A stretch of 64,000 bases of DNA from Gudongella sp046224405 (GTDB taxonomy: Bacteria; Bacillota; Clostridia; Tissierellales; Tissierellaceae): the NCBI RefSeq assembly GCF_046224405.1, contig NZ_JBJXRK010000002.1, positions 1 to 64,000 of the forward strand, read 5' to 3'. A program made the position numbers and the translations under genes. Under the pieces are notes generated by a model, which saw only the letters and a program-made list of their open reading frames with translations, had not been told where the DNA came from and ran no database searches. Of this stretch, positions 17,400 through 26,530 are shown one piece after another (position 1 is the stretch's first letter; each line of letters begins with the position of its first letter).

Positions 17400-18620
17400 T
17401 TATGCATCAATAGCTTTCAATCTTCCTTCCCTTGCGGGATTAAATGTTGCTGCAATACCAAGAGCCATTATCATAAGGACAGAAGCAGAAACAAATGCAA
17501 GCCTGTAGCTTGACAATGAGTCGAACATGACTGCTGCAACCATTGGTCCGATTGTTCCACCAAGACCCCAACCTGTATATACAAGTCCATAATTGATGCC
17601 GAAGTTATTCAAGCCATATATATCCGTGACTATTGAAGGGAAAAGAGGAAATGCGGCTCCGTAACAGGCTCCAGTCACGGCAACACCAATTGCCAGGGTC
17701 CCTGGTGTGGAATAGTACTGGAAGAGTAGCATATTCAGTGCCTGGATCCCAAATACCATCTTCATTAGGTTCACCCTTCCCATCCTATCGGACAACCTCC
17801 CTGCAATTATCCTTCCGGCAGTGTTGAATATCGATATAAGTATAACCAGGAGAAAACCTCCCTCCCATCCTGCCTGAACTTTTGCGATGTTGGTGATATG
17901 CCCTATGATCATGAGTCCAGCAGACGCTGAAAGACCAAGCATAAGCCAGAGTTTATAGAATCCTGGGGTGCAGACCATATCCCTCCACCCAATATCAAAT
18001 GAATCGTGCATCTGTTTATTTATATTGGAACTCCCTTCCTGATAGACCTTAGGAGGATTCCTTAGAAACTGGGCCAAAACAGCTGATGCAAACAGGGCAG
18101 CCAGTCCAATGTAAATAAAGGTTTTTTCAACGCCTATGCCATTTATGAGCTTGTTGGTCAAAGGTGAATATAGGGTTGATGACAATCCAGCCCCTGCCAC
18201 TACAATTCCCAGTACCTTTCCCTTTCTTTCTGGTGGATACCATTTGACTACTGGAGGTGACGTGGATGCATTTATTATCCCTATTCCTGTACCTGTGATT
18301 ATTCCCATTGTCAGGACCAACCATACCGGGCTCATGAACATTCCTGAAAGTATGAGTCCTGAACCCATCAAAACCACACCAAGACTTGCAATTGCTCTTG
18401 GCCCTTTGGTATCCTGCAGCTTTCCGAATACCACCATGGCGATCACAAAAGATATTGTAAATGCCGTATAAGGCAAGGATGCCTGTTTGCTGGAAAAGCC
18501 ATGATTTTCTATCAATGCTTTGCTTATAACGCTCCACATGTAGATTAACCCTGATATGAAATTTAGTGTTACAGCAGCCCACAAGACTTTATGTCGTGAG
18601 TAATCCTTCGATTTTTTCAT
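17400..18620 (-). CDS. OFA-family MFS transporter
   Basis: 406 residues and about twelve transmembrane helices. SGLIYMWSVISKAL in helix 1 and the GxxNASTSPPVVKWYPPERKGKVLG loop segment are typical of oxalate/formate-antiporter-like carriers of small carboxylates. The ATG at 18620 follows GGAGG; the upstream ATG has no proper site. First gene after the IclR-type operator and upstream of buk. It may export the acid product or import an organic acid. Confidence 0.85.
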   Translation of the reverse strand: MKKSKDYSRHKVLWAAVTLNFISGLIYMWSVISKALIENHGFSSKQASLPYTAFTISFVIAMVVFGKLQDTKGPRAIASLGVVLMGSGLILSGMFMSPVWLVLTMGIITGTGIGIINASTSPPVVKWYPPERKGKVLGIVVAGAGLSSTLYSPLTNKLINGIGVEKTFIYIGLAALFASAVLAQFLRNPPKVYQEGSSNINKQMHDSFDIGWRDMVCTPGFYKLWLMLGLSASAGLMIIGHITNIAKVQAGWEGGFLLVILISIFNTAGRIIAGRLSDRMGRVNLMKMVFGIQALNMLLFQYYSTPGTLAIGVAVTGACYGAAFPLFPSIVTDIYGLNNFGINYGLVYTGWGLGGTIGPMVAAVMFDSLSSYRLAFVSASVLMIMALGIAATFNPAREGRLKAIDA

Positions 18621-18635
18621 TTTATCCTCCTTTTT

Positions 18636-18652
18636 TCGGAACATCGTTCCGA
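18636..18652. promoter_or_regulatory. IclR-type operator before the OFA/buk/ptb genes
   Basis: A perfect 17-bp palindrome with core CGGAAC-ATC-GTTCCG, i.e. GGAA-N5-TTCC, the same half-sites and spacing as IclR-family boxes. It sits 16 bp upstream of the transporter start codon and 55 bp from the iclR-like gene. Binding by that regulator is inference. Confidence 0.65.
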
Positions 18653-18668
18653 TATTAAACCGTAAAGA

Positions 18669-18693
18669 AAAGTTCTTTGCCCCAAAGGACTTT
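18669..18693 (-). terminator. Hairpin after the iclR-like gene
   Basis: AAAGT/CTTTG paired segments around a GGGG loop, followed by TTCTTT on the minus strand. A partial terminator that would separate the regulator from the catabolic genes. Confidence 0.5.
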
Positions 18694-18706
18694 CAGAACC
18701 TTCTTT

Positions 18707-19483
18707 TTACCTTATCTGTACAACTTCTTTGCTTACTAGATCCGATATCTCCAACAATTTTTCAATTTTTTCCTGAATCTTGTCATTCTTCATCCTAGCC
18801 GTGGGTCCCGATATGCTTATGGCAGCGACAGCCTCTCCATTTCTGTCAAGTATTGGCGCGCCTATACAATAAAGACCTATCTCCTGCTCCTCATTATCAA
18901 TTGCATAGCCCTTTTCTCTTGTTTCAATTAGCTCCTTAACCAGGTCTTCATAGTTATCTATTGTACTTGGAGTATGCTTCCTAAATTCCATACCTGAAAG
19001 CTCATCCCAGTCTACTTCACTGTTGTATGCCAAAAGACACTTTCCAACTGATGATGAATAGGGCTCTGTGCTGGATCCTACGTTGGGATTTACGGACAAA
19101 ACCTTGTCGTTATCAGATTCCTTAAGGATAATAATGCTTCTGTAGCCTCCCTCAGGATCTCTGTCTAGAATCGATGCATTAACTACCTCTCCAAATTCAT
19201 CAAACAATTTCTTTGCAAAAGGTCTTATTACTTCAGCCAAGGACAGCTTCTCACCTATAAGAAGACCCATTGCATATATCTTTAGTCCAAACCAATATTT
19301 TTCATCCTTCTCATTCTTGTAGACAAATCCCTTCTTTTCAAGGGTCGCAAGAATTCTGTGAACAGTACTTTTATGTAAATCCAATTCTCTGCCTATTTCA
19401 GAAACCCCCATTCCATGGCCATTTCTGTACATAAGCAACAGTAAATCCAATGCCCTTTCAACGGACAGTATTGTTTCAGACAT
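18707..19483 (-). CDS. IclR-family transcriptional regulator
   Basis: 258 residues from the ATG at 19483 (GGGAGG upstream). N-terminal winged HTH with SVERALDLLLLM, VSEIGRELDLHKSTVHRIL and FVYKNEKDEKYWFGLK. The C-terminal IclR effector domain has SSTEPYSSSVGKCLLAY and GAPILDRNGEAVAAISISGP. The ligand is probably a small acid of the downstream pathway. It sits at the head of the amino-acid catabolic run and a matching operator precedes the next gene, so it likely controls it. Confidence 0.92.
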   Translation of the reverse strand: MSETILSVERALDLLLLMYRNGHGMGVSEIGRELDLHKSTVHRILATLEKKGFVYKNEKDEKYWFGLKIYAMGLLIGEKLSLAEVIRPFAKKLFDEFGEVVNASILDRDPEGGYRSIIILKESDNDKVLSVNPNVGSSTEPYSSSVGKCLLAYNSEVDWDELSGMEFRKHTPSTIDNYEDLVKELIETREKGYAIDNEEQEIGLYCIGAPILDRNGEAVAAISISGPTARMKNDKIQEKIEKLLEISDLVSKEVVQIR

Positions 19484-19520
19484 AAAAAACCTCCCACAAA
19501 ATTGACACACGTTTTCCATA

Positions 19521-19549
19521 AGTTTATTCTGAATAATCAATCTTGTCAA
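19521..19549 (-). promoter_or_regulatory. Promoter of the iclR-like gene
   Basis: Minus strand TTGACA (19544-19549), a 17-bp spacer, TAAACT (19521-19526). Predicted start about 30 bp before the start codon. Confidence 0.65.
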
Positions 19550-19577
19550 CCAGAATTTTATTCTGTTTTGTTTATTA

Positions 19578-19677
19578 CCTCCGAGCAACCATCAAAAAAC
19601 AGCCATAGGACAAGGTCCTGTGGCTGTTGCTTTTTAAAGGATTATTTTCTTTTGTTCTTCTTTTCGCTGGCTCTTTC
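19578..19677. repeat. 100-bp perfect direct repeat, copy 2 (donor-like)
   Basis: Identical to 10081-10180. Here it holds the true 3' end of the helicase gene (last twelve codons including the stop) and its terminator (stems 19599-19611 and 19615-19627), so this is the likely source copy. Confidence 0.95.
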
Positions 19678-21252
19678 AATCTTGACCTTATGGCCTTTGA
19701 TTGTCTTGCCATTGAGTCCATTCATGACCACATCAGCATAGTTACCCTCAATCTCCATAAATGTGAACTTATCGTACACATCGATGTTACCAATAAGCTT
19801 CTTGCTTAGTCCAGTCTCCTGGAATATGGCTGAAAGCAAGTGTCTCGGGCTTATTCCCTGCTGTTTTCCAACGTTTACATGAACCCTTGTGCTGGTACCC
19901 TTTGACTTGTACTTCTTGGCTGTATCAACCATGTCCAGCTCCTGGTGGTTTTCCATCAGCTTGTTTTCCTCAAGGTACATCTTCAAAAGTGCGCTGGCGA
20001 TGTCAAAGGAATTGTATTCCTCCTGAAGCAGTGTGTCTATCATTGAGGAGTGCTTTGCAATATCCTCTGAATCAATTGCCTCCCTGATCTTCCCAAGAAT
20101 AGTGTCAGTATGCTGCTCCTTGATATCCTTCAAGGTTGGCAGGTCTCTTCTCTCTATTTTTGTCTTGGTGTATTTTTGAATGTCCTTAAGTTTGTAGATC
20201 TCCCTGCCTGAAACAAAGCTGAAAGCGGCTCCATCCCTACCGGCCCTTGCGGTTCTGCCGATTCTGTGCACGTAATACTCCTCATCCTGTGGGATATCGT
20301 AGTTTATTACCATGTCAACATCGTCAACATCCAAGCCCCTAGCAGCAACATCCGTCGCAACCAGGATGTCAATGGTTCCTTTCCTGAACTTACCCATAAC
20401 ATTGTCACGCTGATTCTGCTTTAGGTCTCCGTGAAGTGCATCGACGGAATATCCTCTGGCCTGGAGCTCTCCAGCAAGCTCATCAACCTTTCTCTTTGTG
20501 TTGCAGAAAACAATTGTAAGCTTTGGATTGTTTATATCAATAAGCCTGCTCAGTATTTCTGTCTTCATGTGCTGCTTCAGCTCAAAGTATGCCTGTTCCA
20601 CCCTTGGAACCGTCATTTCCTTGTGAACTACCTTTATAAATTCCGGATTTGTCTGGTACCTTTCAGCAAATCTCCTGATTTCAGGAGGCATTGTAGCTGA
20701 AAAGAATATTGTCTGTCTCTCTTCAGGTATCTTGTTTATTACAAGTTCAATGTCATCCCTGAATCCCATGTCAAACATTTCATCCGCCTCGTCAAGTATC
20801 ATCATACTCAATCCGCCCAGCTTCAAGGTTCTCCTGTTTATGTGGTCAATAACCCTTCCCGGGGTACCTACCACTATTTGAACTCCCTTTTTCAGAGCCT
20901 TTATCTGTCTGTCAATAGGCTGACCTCCGTATACCGGAAGTATATTCAAGCCCTTCTTGAACTTGCCCAGTTTGCTGATTTCCTGGGACACCTGTATTGA
21001 TAACTCCCTTGTGGGACACAGTATCAGTGCCTGCACTGACTTATCATCTGTATTGACCTTCTCCAATATGGGAATGCCAAAGGCAGCCGTTTTACCTGTT
21101 CCTGTCTGTGCCTGCCCGATTATGTCCTTGCCCTCCATAAGTAATGGTATGGCCTGTGACTGTATCGGTGAGGCTTCCTCGAAACCCATGGTCCTTACAG
21201 CCTTTTTGATTTCCTCTGACAATTGCATTTCTTCGAATCTTAGTTTTTCCAT
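19642..21252 (-). CDS. DEAD-box RNA helicase with DbpA-type RNA-binding tail
   Basis: 536 residues. RecA-like core motifs: Q motif, AQTGTGKTAAFG (I), PTREL (Ia), DEAD (II), SAT (III) and HRIGRTARAGRDG (VI). The C-terminal about 75 residues resemble the DbpA RNA-recognition fold and end in a basic tail, as in CshA/DeaD-type helicases for ribosome assembly, mRNA decay and cold adaptation. The ATG at 21252 is preceded by AAGGAGG with a rather long 12-nt spacer. The final codons are duplicated downstream of plsY. Confidence 0.94.
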   Translation of the reverse strand: MEKLRFEEMQLSEEIKKAVRTMGFEEASPIQSQAIPLLMEGKDIIGQAQTGTGKTAAFGIPILEKVNTDDKSVQALILCPTRELSIQVSQEISKLGKFKKGLNILPVYGGQPIDRQIKALKKGVQIVVGTPGRVIDHINRRTLKLGGLSMMILDEADEMFDMGFRDDIELVINKIPEERQTIFFSATMPPEIRRFAERYQTNPEFIKVVHKEMTVPRVEQAYFELKQHMKTEILSRLIDINNPKLTIVFCNTKRKVDELAGELQARGYSVDALHGDLKQNQRDNVMGKFRKGTIDILVATDVAARGLDVDDVDMVINYDIPQDEEYYVHRIGRTARAGRDGAAFSFVSGREIYKLKDIQKYTKTKIERRDLPTLKDIKEQHTDTILGKIREAIDSEDIAKHSSMIDTLLQEEYNSFDIASALLKMYLEENKLMENHQELDMVDTAKKYKSKGTSTRVHVNVGKQQGISPRHLLSAIFQETGLSKKLIGNIDVYDKFTFMEIEGNYADVVMNGLNGKTIKGHKVKIERASEKKNKRK

Positions 21253-21407
21253 TAAAATAATTTTCCTCCTTGTTGTTAACCTTATCAAGTATATATGCTA
21301 GAAGAGAAAAAAGCAACTTAATTTTTTAAGTTTTTTTAATAATTACTTCTTTAGTCTGTATTTCACACTGTATCGGGTTACATTAATTATCTAATTTAGT
21401 TAATTAT

Positions 21408-21492
21408 TTGACAATTCGGAAAATAGCTTGTAGATTGTATTTTTGTATGATACACTGTGTATTGCGTCTAAAATATGTATATATTTTAGACG
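21408..21492 (+). promoter_or_regulatory. Promoter and two palindromes before the NSS transporter gene
   Basis: TTGACA (21408-21413) and TAGATT (21431-21436) are 17 bp apart. Just downstream lie ATACAC-T-GTGTAT (21450-21462) and a long inverted repeat with 12-bp arms (21465-21476, 21481-21492) around GTAT. They lie in the 5' leader and could be repressor sites or an RNA hairpin. The 311-bp gap between helicase and transporter genes holds nothing else recognisable. Confidence 0.55.
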
Positions 21493-21563
21493 TCTTGTGT
21501 AGGGGGAGTCTCTTGCACATGACATTTAAATTATCATTACAACTAATTTTTAGGAGGGATCAT

Positions 21564-22973
21564 ATGCAACAACAAAGAGAAAACTGGGGATCCCGCCTTG
21601 GTTTTATCATGGCTGCAGCAGGTTCTGCCGTAGGCCTTGGTAACATATGGCGTTTCCCCTATACTGCCGGCGAAAACGGTGGTGGAGCATTTATTTTAAT
21701 TTATCTGGGATTTGTATTTGTTATTGGAATCAGTGTAATGACAGCCGAATTGGCACTGGGAAGAAAAACCAGTCTGGCAGCTGTAGGGGCACTGAAGAGT
21801 CAAAACCGAAACTGGACCTTCGTAGGAGTTCTGGGGGTGCTTTCAGCATTCCTGATACTCGGCTTCTATCCAGTAGTTGGAGGTTGGTCCCTGGCATATA
21901 TTGTCAAGTCTCTTTCGGGTATATTGGCAACTCCTGATACCATACCAGATGCATTTGGGATCTTTATATCCAATCCAGTTGAACCATTATTGTGGATGCT
22001 ACTCTTTCTGGCAATGAATATCACAATCGTAGCCAAAGGAATTGCAGCTGGAATTGAAAAAGCCGGAAAAGTTCTAATGCCAATGCTTTTTGCACTCTTG
22101 GTTCTATTGGCAATAAGAAGTGTAACCCTTCCTGGCGCGGGGGATGGCATCGACTTTCTTTTAAAGCCCGACTTCAGCAAGGTTACAGCCACAACATTCC
22201 TGGCAGCCTTAGGACAGGCATTTTTCTCACTTAGCCTTGGAATGGGCATCATGCTGACATACGGCTCATATCTGGGAAAAGACCAAAACCTGCCACAGAA
22301 TGCATTCATAATAACATCTATGGATACATTGGTAGCCATACTAGCGGGCTTGGCAATATTCCCAGCACTTTTTGCATTTGGACTAGAGCCTACAGCGGGA
22401 GCCGGACTTGTATTTGTTGTGGTACCAACCATCTTTGCCCATATGGGAGTTTTAGGTCCAGTATTTTCTACCCTGTTTTTCATAGCTCTGGCGGTAGCTG
22501 CACTAACATCCTCAATATCCCTATTGGAAACTGTAACAGCTTACTTCATAGACGAGAGGGGAATGGACCGTAAAAAGGCCGTTTATGGAATTGGTGCTTC
22601 CATGGTTGTAACAAATACCCTTGCATCCCTTTCACTTGGAGCAATGAGCGGAGTTTCAATCCTTGGGGTAGGATTCTTCGATTTCTTCGACATCCTTACT
22701 GACAAAATCTTCCTTGCCATAGGTGGCTTACTGATATCAGTGTTCGTTGGCTGGTTTATGAATAAGGAGGACCTAAGGGACGAGCTAACCAACCAAGGCA
22801 AGATAAGCTTTGGCCTCTTCAATGTATGGTACAATCTGATTAAATACGTTATTCCCATTGCCATATCCTTTGTAGCTGTGGCTGGAATAATATCAGTTAC
22901 ACAGACTGGTCTGATGCTGTTCGGACTTGCTCTGATCGTGTTTCTTGCCATATTCTCAAAGAAACTTGCATAA
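21564..22973 (+). CDS. Sodium:neurotransmitter symporter family (NSS) transporter
   Basis: 469 residues, about eleven to twelve helices. NWGSRLGFIMAAAGSAVGLGNIWRFPY is spread over residues 6-32 and contains the helix-1 break used for Na+ and amino-acid binding in LeuT. A bacterial NSS member, probably an Na+-coupled amino-acid importer. The start at 21564 follows AGGAGGGATC. Monocistronic, closed by a strong terminator. Substrate unknown; bacterial NSS proteins often carry hydrophobic or aromatic amino acids. Confidence 0.93.
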   Translation: MQQQRENWGSRLGFIMAAAGSAVGLGNIWRFPYTAGENGGGAFILIYLGFVFVIGISVMTAELALGRKTSLAAVGALKSQNRNWTFVGVLGVLSAFLILGFYPVVGGWSLAYIVKSLSGILATPDTIPDAFGIFISNPVEPLLWMLLFLAMNITIVAKGIAAGIEKAGKVLMPMLFALLVLLAIRSVTLPGAGDGIDFLLKPDFSKVTATTFLAALGQAFFSLSLGMGIMLTYGSYLGKDQNLPQNAFIITSMDTLVAILAGLAIFPALFAFGLEPTAGAGLVFVVVPTIFAHMGVLGPVFSTLFFIALAVAALTSSISLLETVTAYFIDERGMDRKKAVYGIGASMVVTNTLASLSLGAMSGVSILGVGFFDFFDILTDKIFLAIGGLLISVFVGWFMNKEDLRDELTNQGKISFGLFNVWYNLIKYVIPIAISFVAVAGIISVTQTGLMLFGLALIVFLAIFSKKLA

Positions 22974-22986
22974 TATTGCACAGGTT

Positions 22987-23025
22987 AAAAGCTACTGGAG
23001 AGTTTACCTCCCAGTAGCTTTTTTT
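22987..23025. terminator. Bidirectional terminator between NSS transporter and arginase genes
   Basis: An AAAAGCTACTGG stem pairs with CCAGTAGCTTTT and is followed by seven T. It separates convergent genes. Confidence 0.85.
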
Positions 23026-23036
23026 CTATCCTTAAA

Positions 23037-23948
23037 TTAAATCAACCATTCTCCCAACAGGGAGCCCATCAATGTAACTGCCGCCTGCGCCGTCTGATTC
23101 TTGTTGTCAATCAAGGGATTAACCTCAACAAACTCCGCACTGACCATCTTACCTGTCTGGGCAATCAGCTCAAGCCCAAGGTTGCTCTCCCTGAATGTCA
23201 AGCCTCCCGGGACCCTTGTTCCAGTTCCTTGAATATAAGCAGGGTCCAAGCTGTCAACATCGAAGCTTACGTGGAAGCCGTCTGTACCGTCAGTGGCAAT
23301 TTCTATGGCCTTTTCCATGACCATGGTCATACCCCACTTGTCTATCTCATGCATTGTAAACACCGTTATCCCAAGCTCTTTCAACACCTCACGCTCACCT
23401 GCATCCAGGTCTCTGCAACCTATCAAAGCCACATTTTTGGGATCAATCTTATTTTCCTTGCCCCCTATTGAAGTGAGCACTTCATGTCCCATACCCAAGC
23501 TTACCGCCAAAGGCATTCCATGTATGTTCCCTGATGGGGATGTTTCTCCTGTATTCATATCTCCATGTGCATCAATCCAGATTATCCCAAGGTTTTTCTT
23601 GTGCTGTAGAACACCTGCTATTGTCCCAATAGCTATGCTGTGATCCCCCCCTATGACAAGAGGAAACCTTCCTGAAGCCATCTCCTGCTCAACTGTTTTG
23701 CATAGCTCTGAGTTTACCCTTGCAACCTCGTCCAGATTCTTAAGGTTTGTTCCAGGAGTTGATGACACTGCTTTTCTATCAGCGACAATATCACCCTTGT
23801 CTTCCACCTGGTATCCTATTTTCTGGAGCCTTTCAACTACCCCTGCATACCTCAGGGCAGCTGGTCCCAGGCTGACACCAGGTGTTCCCGCTCCCAGATC
23901 CATTGCCACTCCTATCAGTGACAGTTTTTCATTGATTGATGGTTTCAT
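23037..23948 (-). CDS. rocF: Arginase
   Basis: 303-residue ureohydrolase with the dimanganese ligands: GGDHSIAIG, DAHGDMNT and SFDVDSLDP. The N-terminus GVAMDLGAGTPGVSLGP and the C-terminal SAEFVEVNPLIDN are typical of bacterial arginases that split arginine into ornithine and urea. The ATG at 23948 follows GAGGAGG. It stands alone, divergent from the ABC-F gene. Agmatinase and formiminoglutamase are less likely given these end motifs. Confidence 0.92.
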   Translation of the reverse strand: MKPSINEKLSLIGVAMDLGAGTPGVSLGPAALRYAGVVERLQKIGYQVEDKGDIVADRKAVSSTPGTNLKNLDEVARVNSELCKTVEQEMASGRFPLVIGGDHSIAIGTIAGVLQHKKNLGIIWIDAHGDMNTGETSPSGNIHGMPLAVSLGMGHEVLTSIGGKENKIDPKNVALIGCRDLDAGEREVLKELGITVFTMHEIDKWGMTMVMEKAIEIATDGTDGFHVSFDVDSLDPAYIQGTGTRVPGGLTFRESNLGLELIAQTGKMVSAEFVEVNPLIDNKNQTAQAAVTLMGSLLGEWLI

Positions 23949-24157
23949 AATCTTACTCCTCCTCGTTTTGGCTATTAATAATAATTCCATATTAATTGTA
24001 AGTCATACCATAGGTTGTGTAAACGTTATCCTAAAAATAATCCCCTTACTGGTATATTAAAATTCAGTTTAACTATACCCTAGTCAGTCCTGCCATAAAC
24101 CTGGAGGCTATAATGTAAAATCATTCGAAAATTTTCTTAAATGATTTAATTTTTTCC

Positions 24158-24182
24158 CTCAGTCATGTTATAATCATCTGAG
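24158..24182 (+). promoter_or_regulatory. ABC-F promoter -10 inside an inverted repeat
   Basis: TATAAT at 24169-24174 lies between CTCAG (24158-24162) and CTGAG (24178-24182), a layout that would suit a repressor. No good -35 was found. The rest of the 256-bp arginase/ABC-F gap shows no gene. Confidence 0.4.
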
Positions 24183-24204
24183 TATTAATTGAAAGGAGCA
24201 TACA

Positions 24205-25761
24205 ATGAGTATTTTAACTGTAAAGAATCTCAATCACAGCTTTGGTGGCCGTGATATTTTGAAGGATGTCAACTTCCGCCTCCTTAAAGGAGAGCATGTA
24301 GGCTTGGTTGGGGCCAACGGAGAAGGAAAATCATCCTTTATGAATATAATAACAGGTAAGCTTGAATCTGATGAGGGTCAGGTGGAGTGGGCAAAAAGGG
24401 TTAGGGTTGGTTATCTGGACCAGCATGTTGTCCTCCAAAAGGGCATGACAATTAAGGATGTTCTTAAGACAGCCTTCAAGTACCTTTTCGATCTGGAGGA
24501 AGAGATGCAAAACCTATACATGAGGATGGCCGATGTGGACGAGAATGAGCTGGCTGAAATGCTGGAGGATGTTGGCACCATCCAGGATATCCTGGACCAC
24601 AATGACTTCTACATCATAGACTCAAAAATAGATGAAACCTCAAGGGGACTTGGCCTTACGGACATCGGCCTTGACAAGGAGGTCAATCAGCTCAGCGGAG
24701 GACAGAGAACCAAGGTTCTGTTGGCAAAGCTTCTTCTTGAGAAGCCTGATATCCTTTTGCTGGATGAGCCTACCAACTACCTTGATGAAGACCATATTGA
24801 ATGGTTGAAAAGGTATTTGAATGATTATGAAAATGCATTCCTGCTTATCTCCCACGATATACCGTTCCTCAACAGCGTGATCAACCTGGTCTATCATATA
24901 GAGGATCAGGAACTGAGTCGATATGTTGGGAACTACGACGACTTCCAAAAGGTGTATGAAGCCAAAAAAGTACAGCTGGAGGCTGCCTACAAAAAGCAGC
25001 AACAGGAGATTGCAGACCTTGAAGACTTTGTCCGCAGAAACAAGGCCAGAGTAGCCACAAGAAACATGGCCATGTCCCGACAGAAAAAGCTTGATAAGAT
25101 GGATGTGATAGAGCTTTCAAAGGAGAAGCCAAAGCCTAAATTCAACTTCAAGGAGGGAAGAACTGCAGGGAAGGAAATCTTCAAGACCAAAGACCTTGTA
25201 ATAGGATATGACGAGCCTCTTACCAAGGCGCTTGACCTTGTGATGGAAAGAGGTCAGAAGATTGCCCTAACCGGAGCCAATGGACTTGGAAAGACGACTC
25301 TCTTGAAGTCAATCCTAGGTCTAACACCCTCCTATTCAGGAGAGGTGGAGCTTGGACAGAATCTTGAAATCGGATATTTCGAGCAGGAGTCCTCAAGTGA
25401 TAACCAAAACACCTGCATCGAGGAAATGTGGAAGGAATACCCAGGTTGGACCCAGTTTGAAATCAGGGCAGCACTGGCGCAGTGTGGTCTGATGACAAAG
25501 CATATCGAATCAAAGGTAATGGTTCTTAGCGGTGGAGAGCAGGCAAAGGTAAGGCTTTGCAAGATAATGAACAGGGAGACCAACATTCTTCTGCTTGATG
25601 AACCTACAAACCATCTGGATGTAGATGCAAAGGAGGAGCTTAAGAGAGCCCTCAAGGAGTACCGTGGCGGAATCCTGTTAATATCCCATGAGCCTGACTT
25701 TTATCGGGATGTAGCAACCGAGGTGTGGAATTGCGAAGGCTGGAGTAAAAAAATAGTATAA
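24205..25761 (+). CDS. ABC-F family ATPase
   Basis: 518 residues with two ABC domains joined by a charged helical linker (about 240-300) and no membrane segment. Walker A loops GANGEGKSS and GANGLGKTT, signatures LSGGQRTKV and LSGGEQAKV, Walker B LLLDEPTNYLD and LLLDEPTNHLD. ABC-F proteins bind the ribosomal E site and rescue translation or protect against antibiotics. No resistance-specific extended linker is visible, so a housekeeping role is more likely. Confidence 0.93.
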   Translation: MSILTVKNLNHSFGGRDILKDVNFRLLKGEHVGLVGANGEGKSSFMNIITGKLESDEGQVEWAKRVRVGYLDQHVVLQKGMTIKDVLKTAFKYLFDLEEEMQNLYMRMADVDENELAEMLEDVGTIQDILDHNDFYIIDSKIDETSRGLGLTDIGLDKEVNQLSGGQRTKVLLAKLLLEKPDILLLDEPTNYLDEDHIEWLKRYLNDYENAFLLISHDIPFLNSVINLVYHIEDQELSRYVGNYDDFQKVYEAKKVQLEAAYKKQQQEIADLEDFVRRNKARVATRNMAMSRQKKLDKMDVIELSKEKPKPKFNFKEGRTAGKEIFKTKDLVIGYDEPLTKALDLVMERGQKIALTGANGLGKTTLLKSILGLTPSYSGEVELGQNLEIGYFEQESSSDNQNTCIEEMWKEYPGWTQFEIRAALAQCGLMTKHIESKVMVLSGGEQAKVRLCKIMNRETNILLLDEPTNHLDVDAKEELKRALKEYRGGILLISHEPDFYRDVATEVWNCEGWSKKIV

Positions 25762-25790
25762 AGGGAGGCTAGCCTCCCTTTATACTATTT
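25751..25790. terminator. Perfect 40-bp palindrome acting as bidirectional terminator
   Basis: 20-bp arms with no spacer (25751-25770, 25771-25790) flanked by A and T runs. It contains the stop codons of both ABC-F and msrB genes, which converge here. Confidence 0.85.
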
Positions 25791-26240
25791 TTTGAACTGC
25801 TCCAGGTATTCCCCGTAACCTTCATCTTCCAACCGATCCTTTGGAATAAATCTCAGGGCTGCACCGTTTATACAGTATCTGAGCCCTCCCTTCTCCCTTG
25901 GACCATCTGTGAATACATGACCCAAATGGGAATCTCCATTGGTGCTTCTTACCTCTGTCCTTACCATCATATGGCTCAGATCCTTTTTCTCTTTTATATT
26001 CTCCTTTTCAATTGGCTTTGTAAAGCTTGGCCAGCCACAACCAGCATCGTATTTATCCTGTGATGAAAAAAGTGGTTCGCCGGATACAATGTCCACATAG
26101 ATACCCTCTTCCGAGAATTTGTCATACTCACTTGAATATGGTCTTTCAGTGGCATTTTCCTGTGTGACTTTGTAGGATATTTCACTAAGTTTTTCTTTCA
26201 ATTCTTTCTTAGATGGTTTTTCGTATATATTATCACTCAC
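25785..26240 (-). CDS. msrB: Peptide methionine (R)-S-oxide reductase
   Basis: 151 residues from a GTG at 26240 with AGGAGGTG 7 nt before it; upstream ATG starts lack a site. Motifs: DAGCGWPSF, NGDSHLGHVF and RYCINGAALRF, whose Cys is the catalytic residue. The four zinc-binding cysteines of form-1 MsrB are absent. It repairs oxidised methionine in the cytoplasm. An msrA partner is not in the window. Confidence 0.94.
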   Translation of the reverse strand: MSDNIYEKPSKKELKEKLSEISYKVTQENATERPYSSEYDKFSEEGIYVDIVSGEPLFSSQDKYDAGCGWPSFTKPIEKENIKEKKDLSHMMVRTEVRSTNGDSHLGHVFTDGPREKGGLRYCINGAALRFIPKDRLEDEGYGEYLEQFKK

Positions 26241-26434
26241 TTGTTTCCACCTCCTAGGTTGATTTATACCCAAAATATTAATTTTAATATAGTTTGAATA
26301 TTCTGTTATTAATGAACTCAAGCTGTTTTATGCAAATGTTTTCACCCCCATTTTTACACGTTTTCCAGGGTGCAGTTACTCAGTTTTATCCTCCTAGCCT
26401 CTTCAAATACACGTTTTTAGGCAAATTATTTTTG

Positions 26435-26490
26435 TTGACATATACTAAACCCATAGTATATAATAAACTTACAACTTGACAACGAGTTGT
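26435..26490 (+). promoter_or_regulatory. Promoter and start-site palindrome of the first GNAT gene
   Basis: TTGACA (26435-26440), an 18-bp spacer, TATAAT (26459-26464). ACAACT-N8-AGTTGT (26471-26490) begins at the predicted transcription start and may be an operator. The remaining 290-bp gap to msrB shows no gene. Confidence 0.6.
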
Positions 26491-26530
26491 AGGTTGTTGG
26501 TTGGAGCGTTATGGAAAGGAGGACATATAT

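Noticed and set aside
21253..21563. T-box or other known riboswitch before the NSS transporter
   Set aside because: No T-box core (AGGGTGGNACCGCG) or other familiar aptamer; only palindromes.
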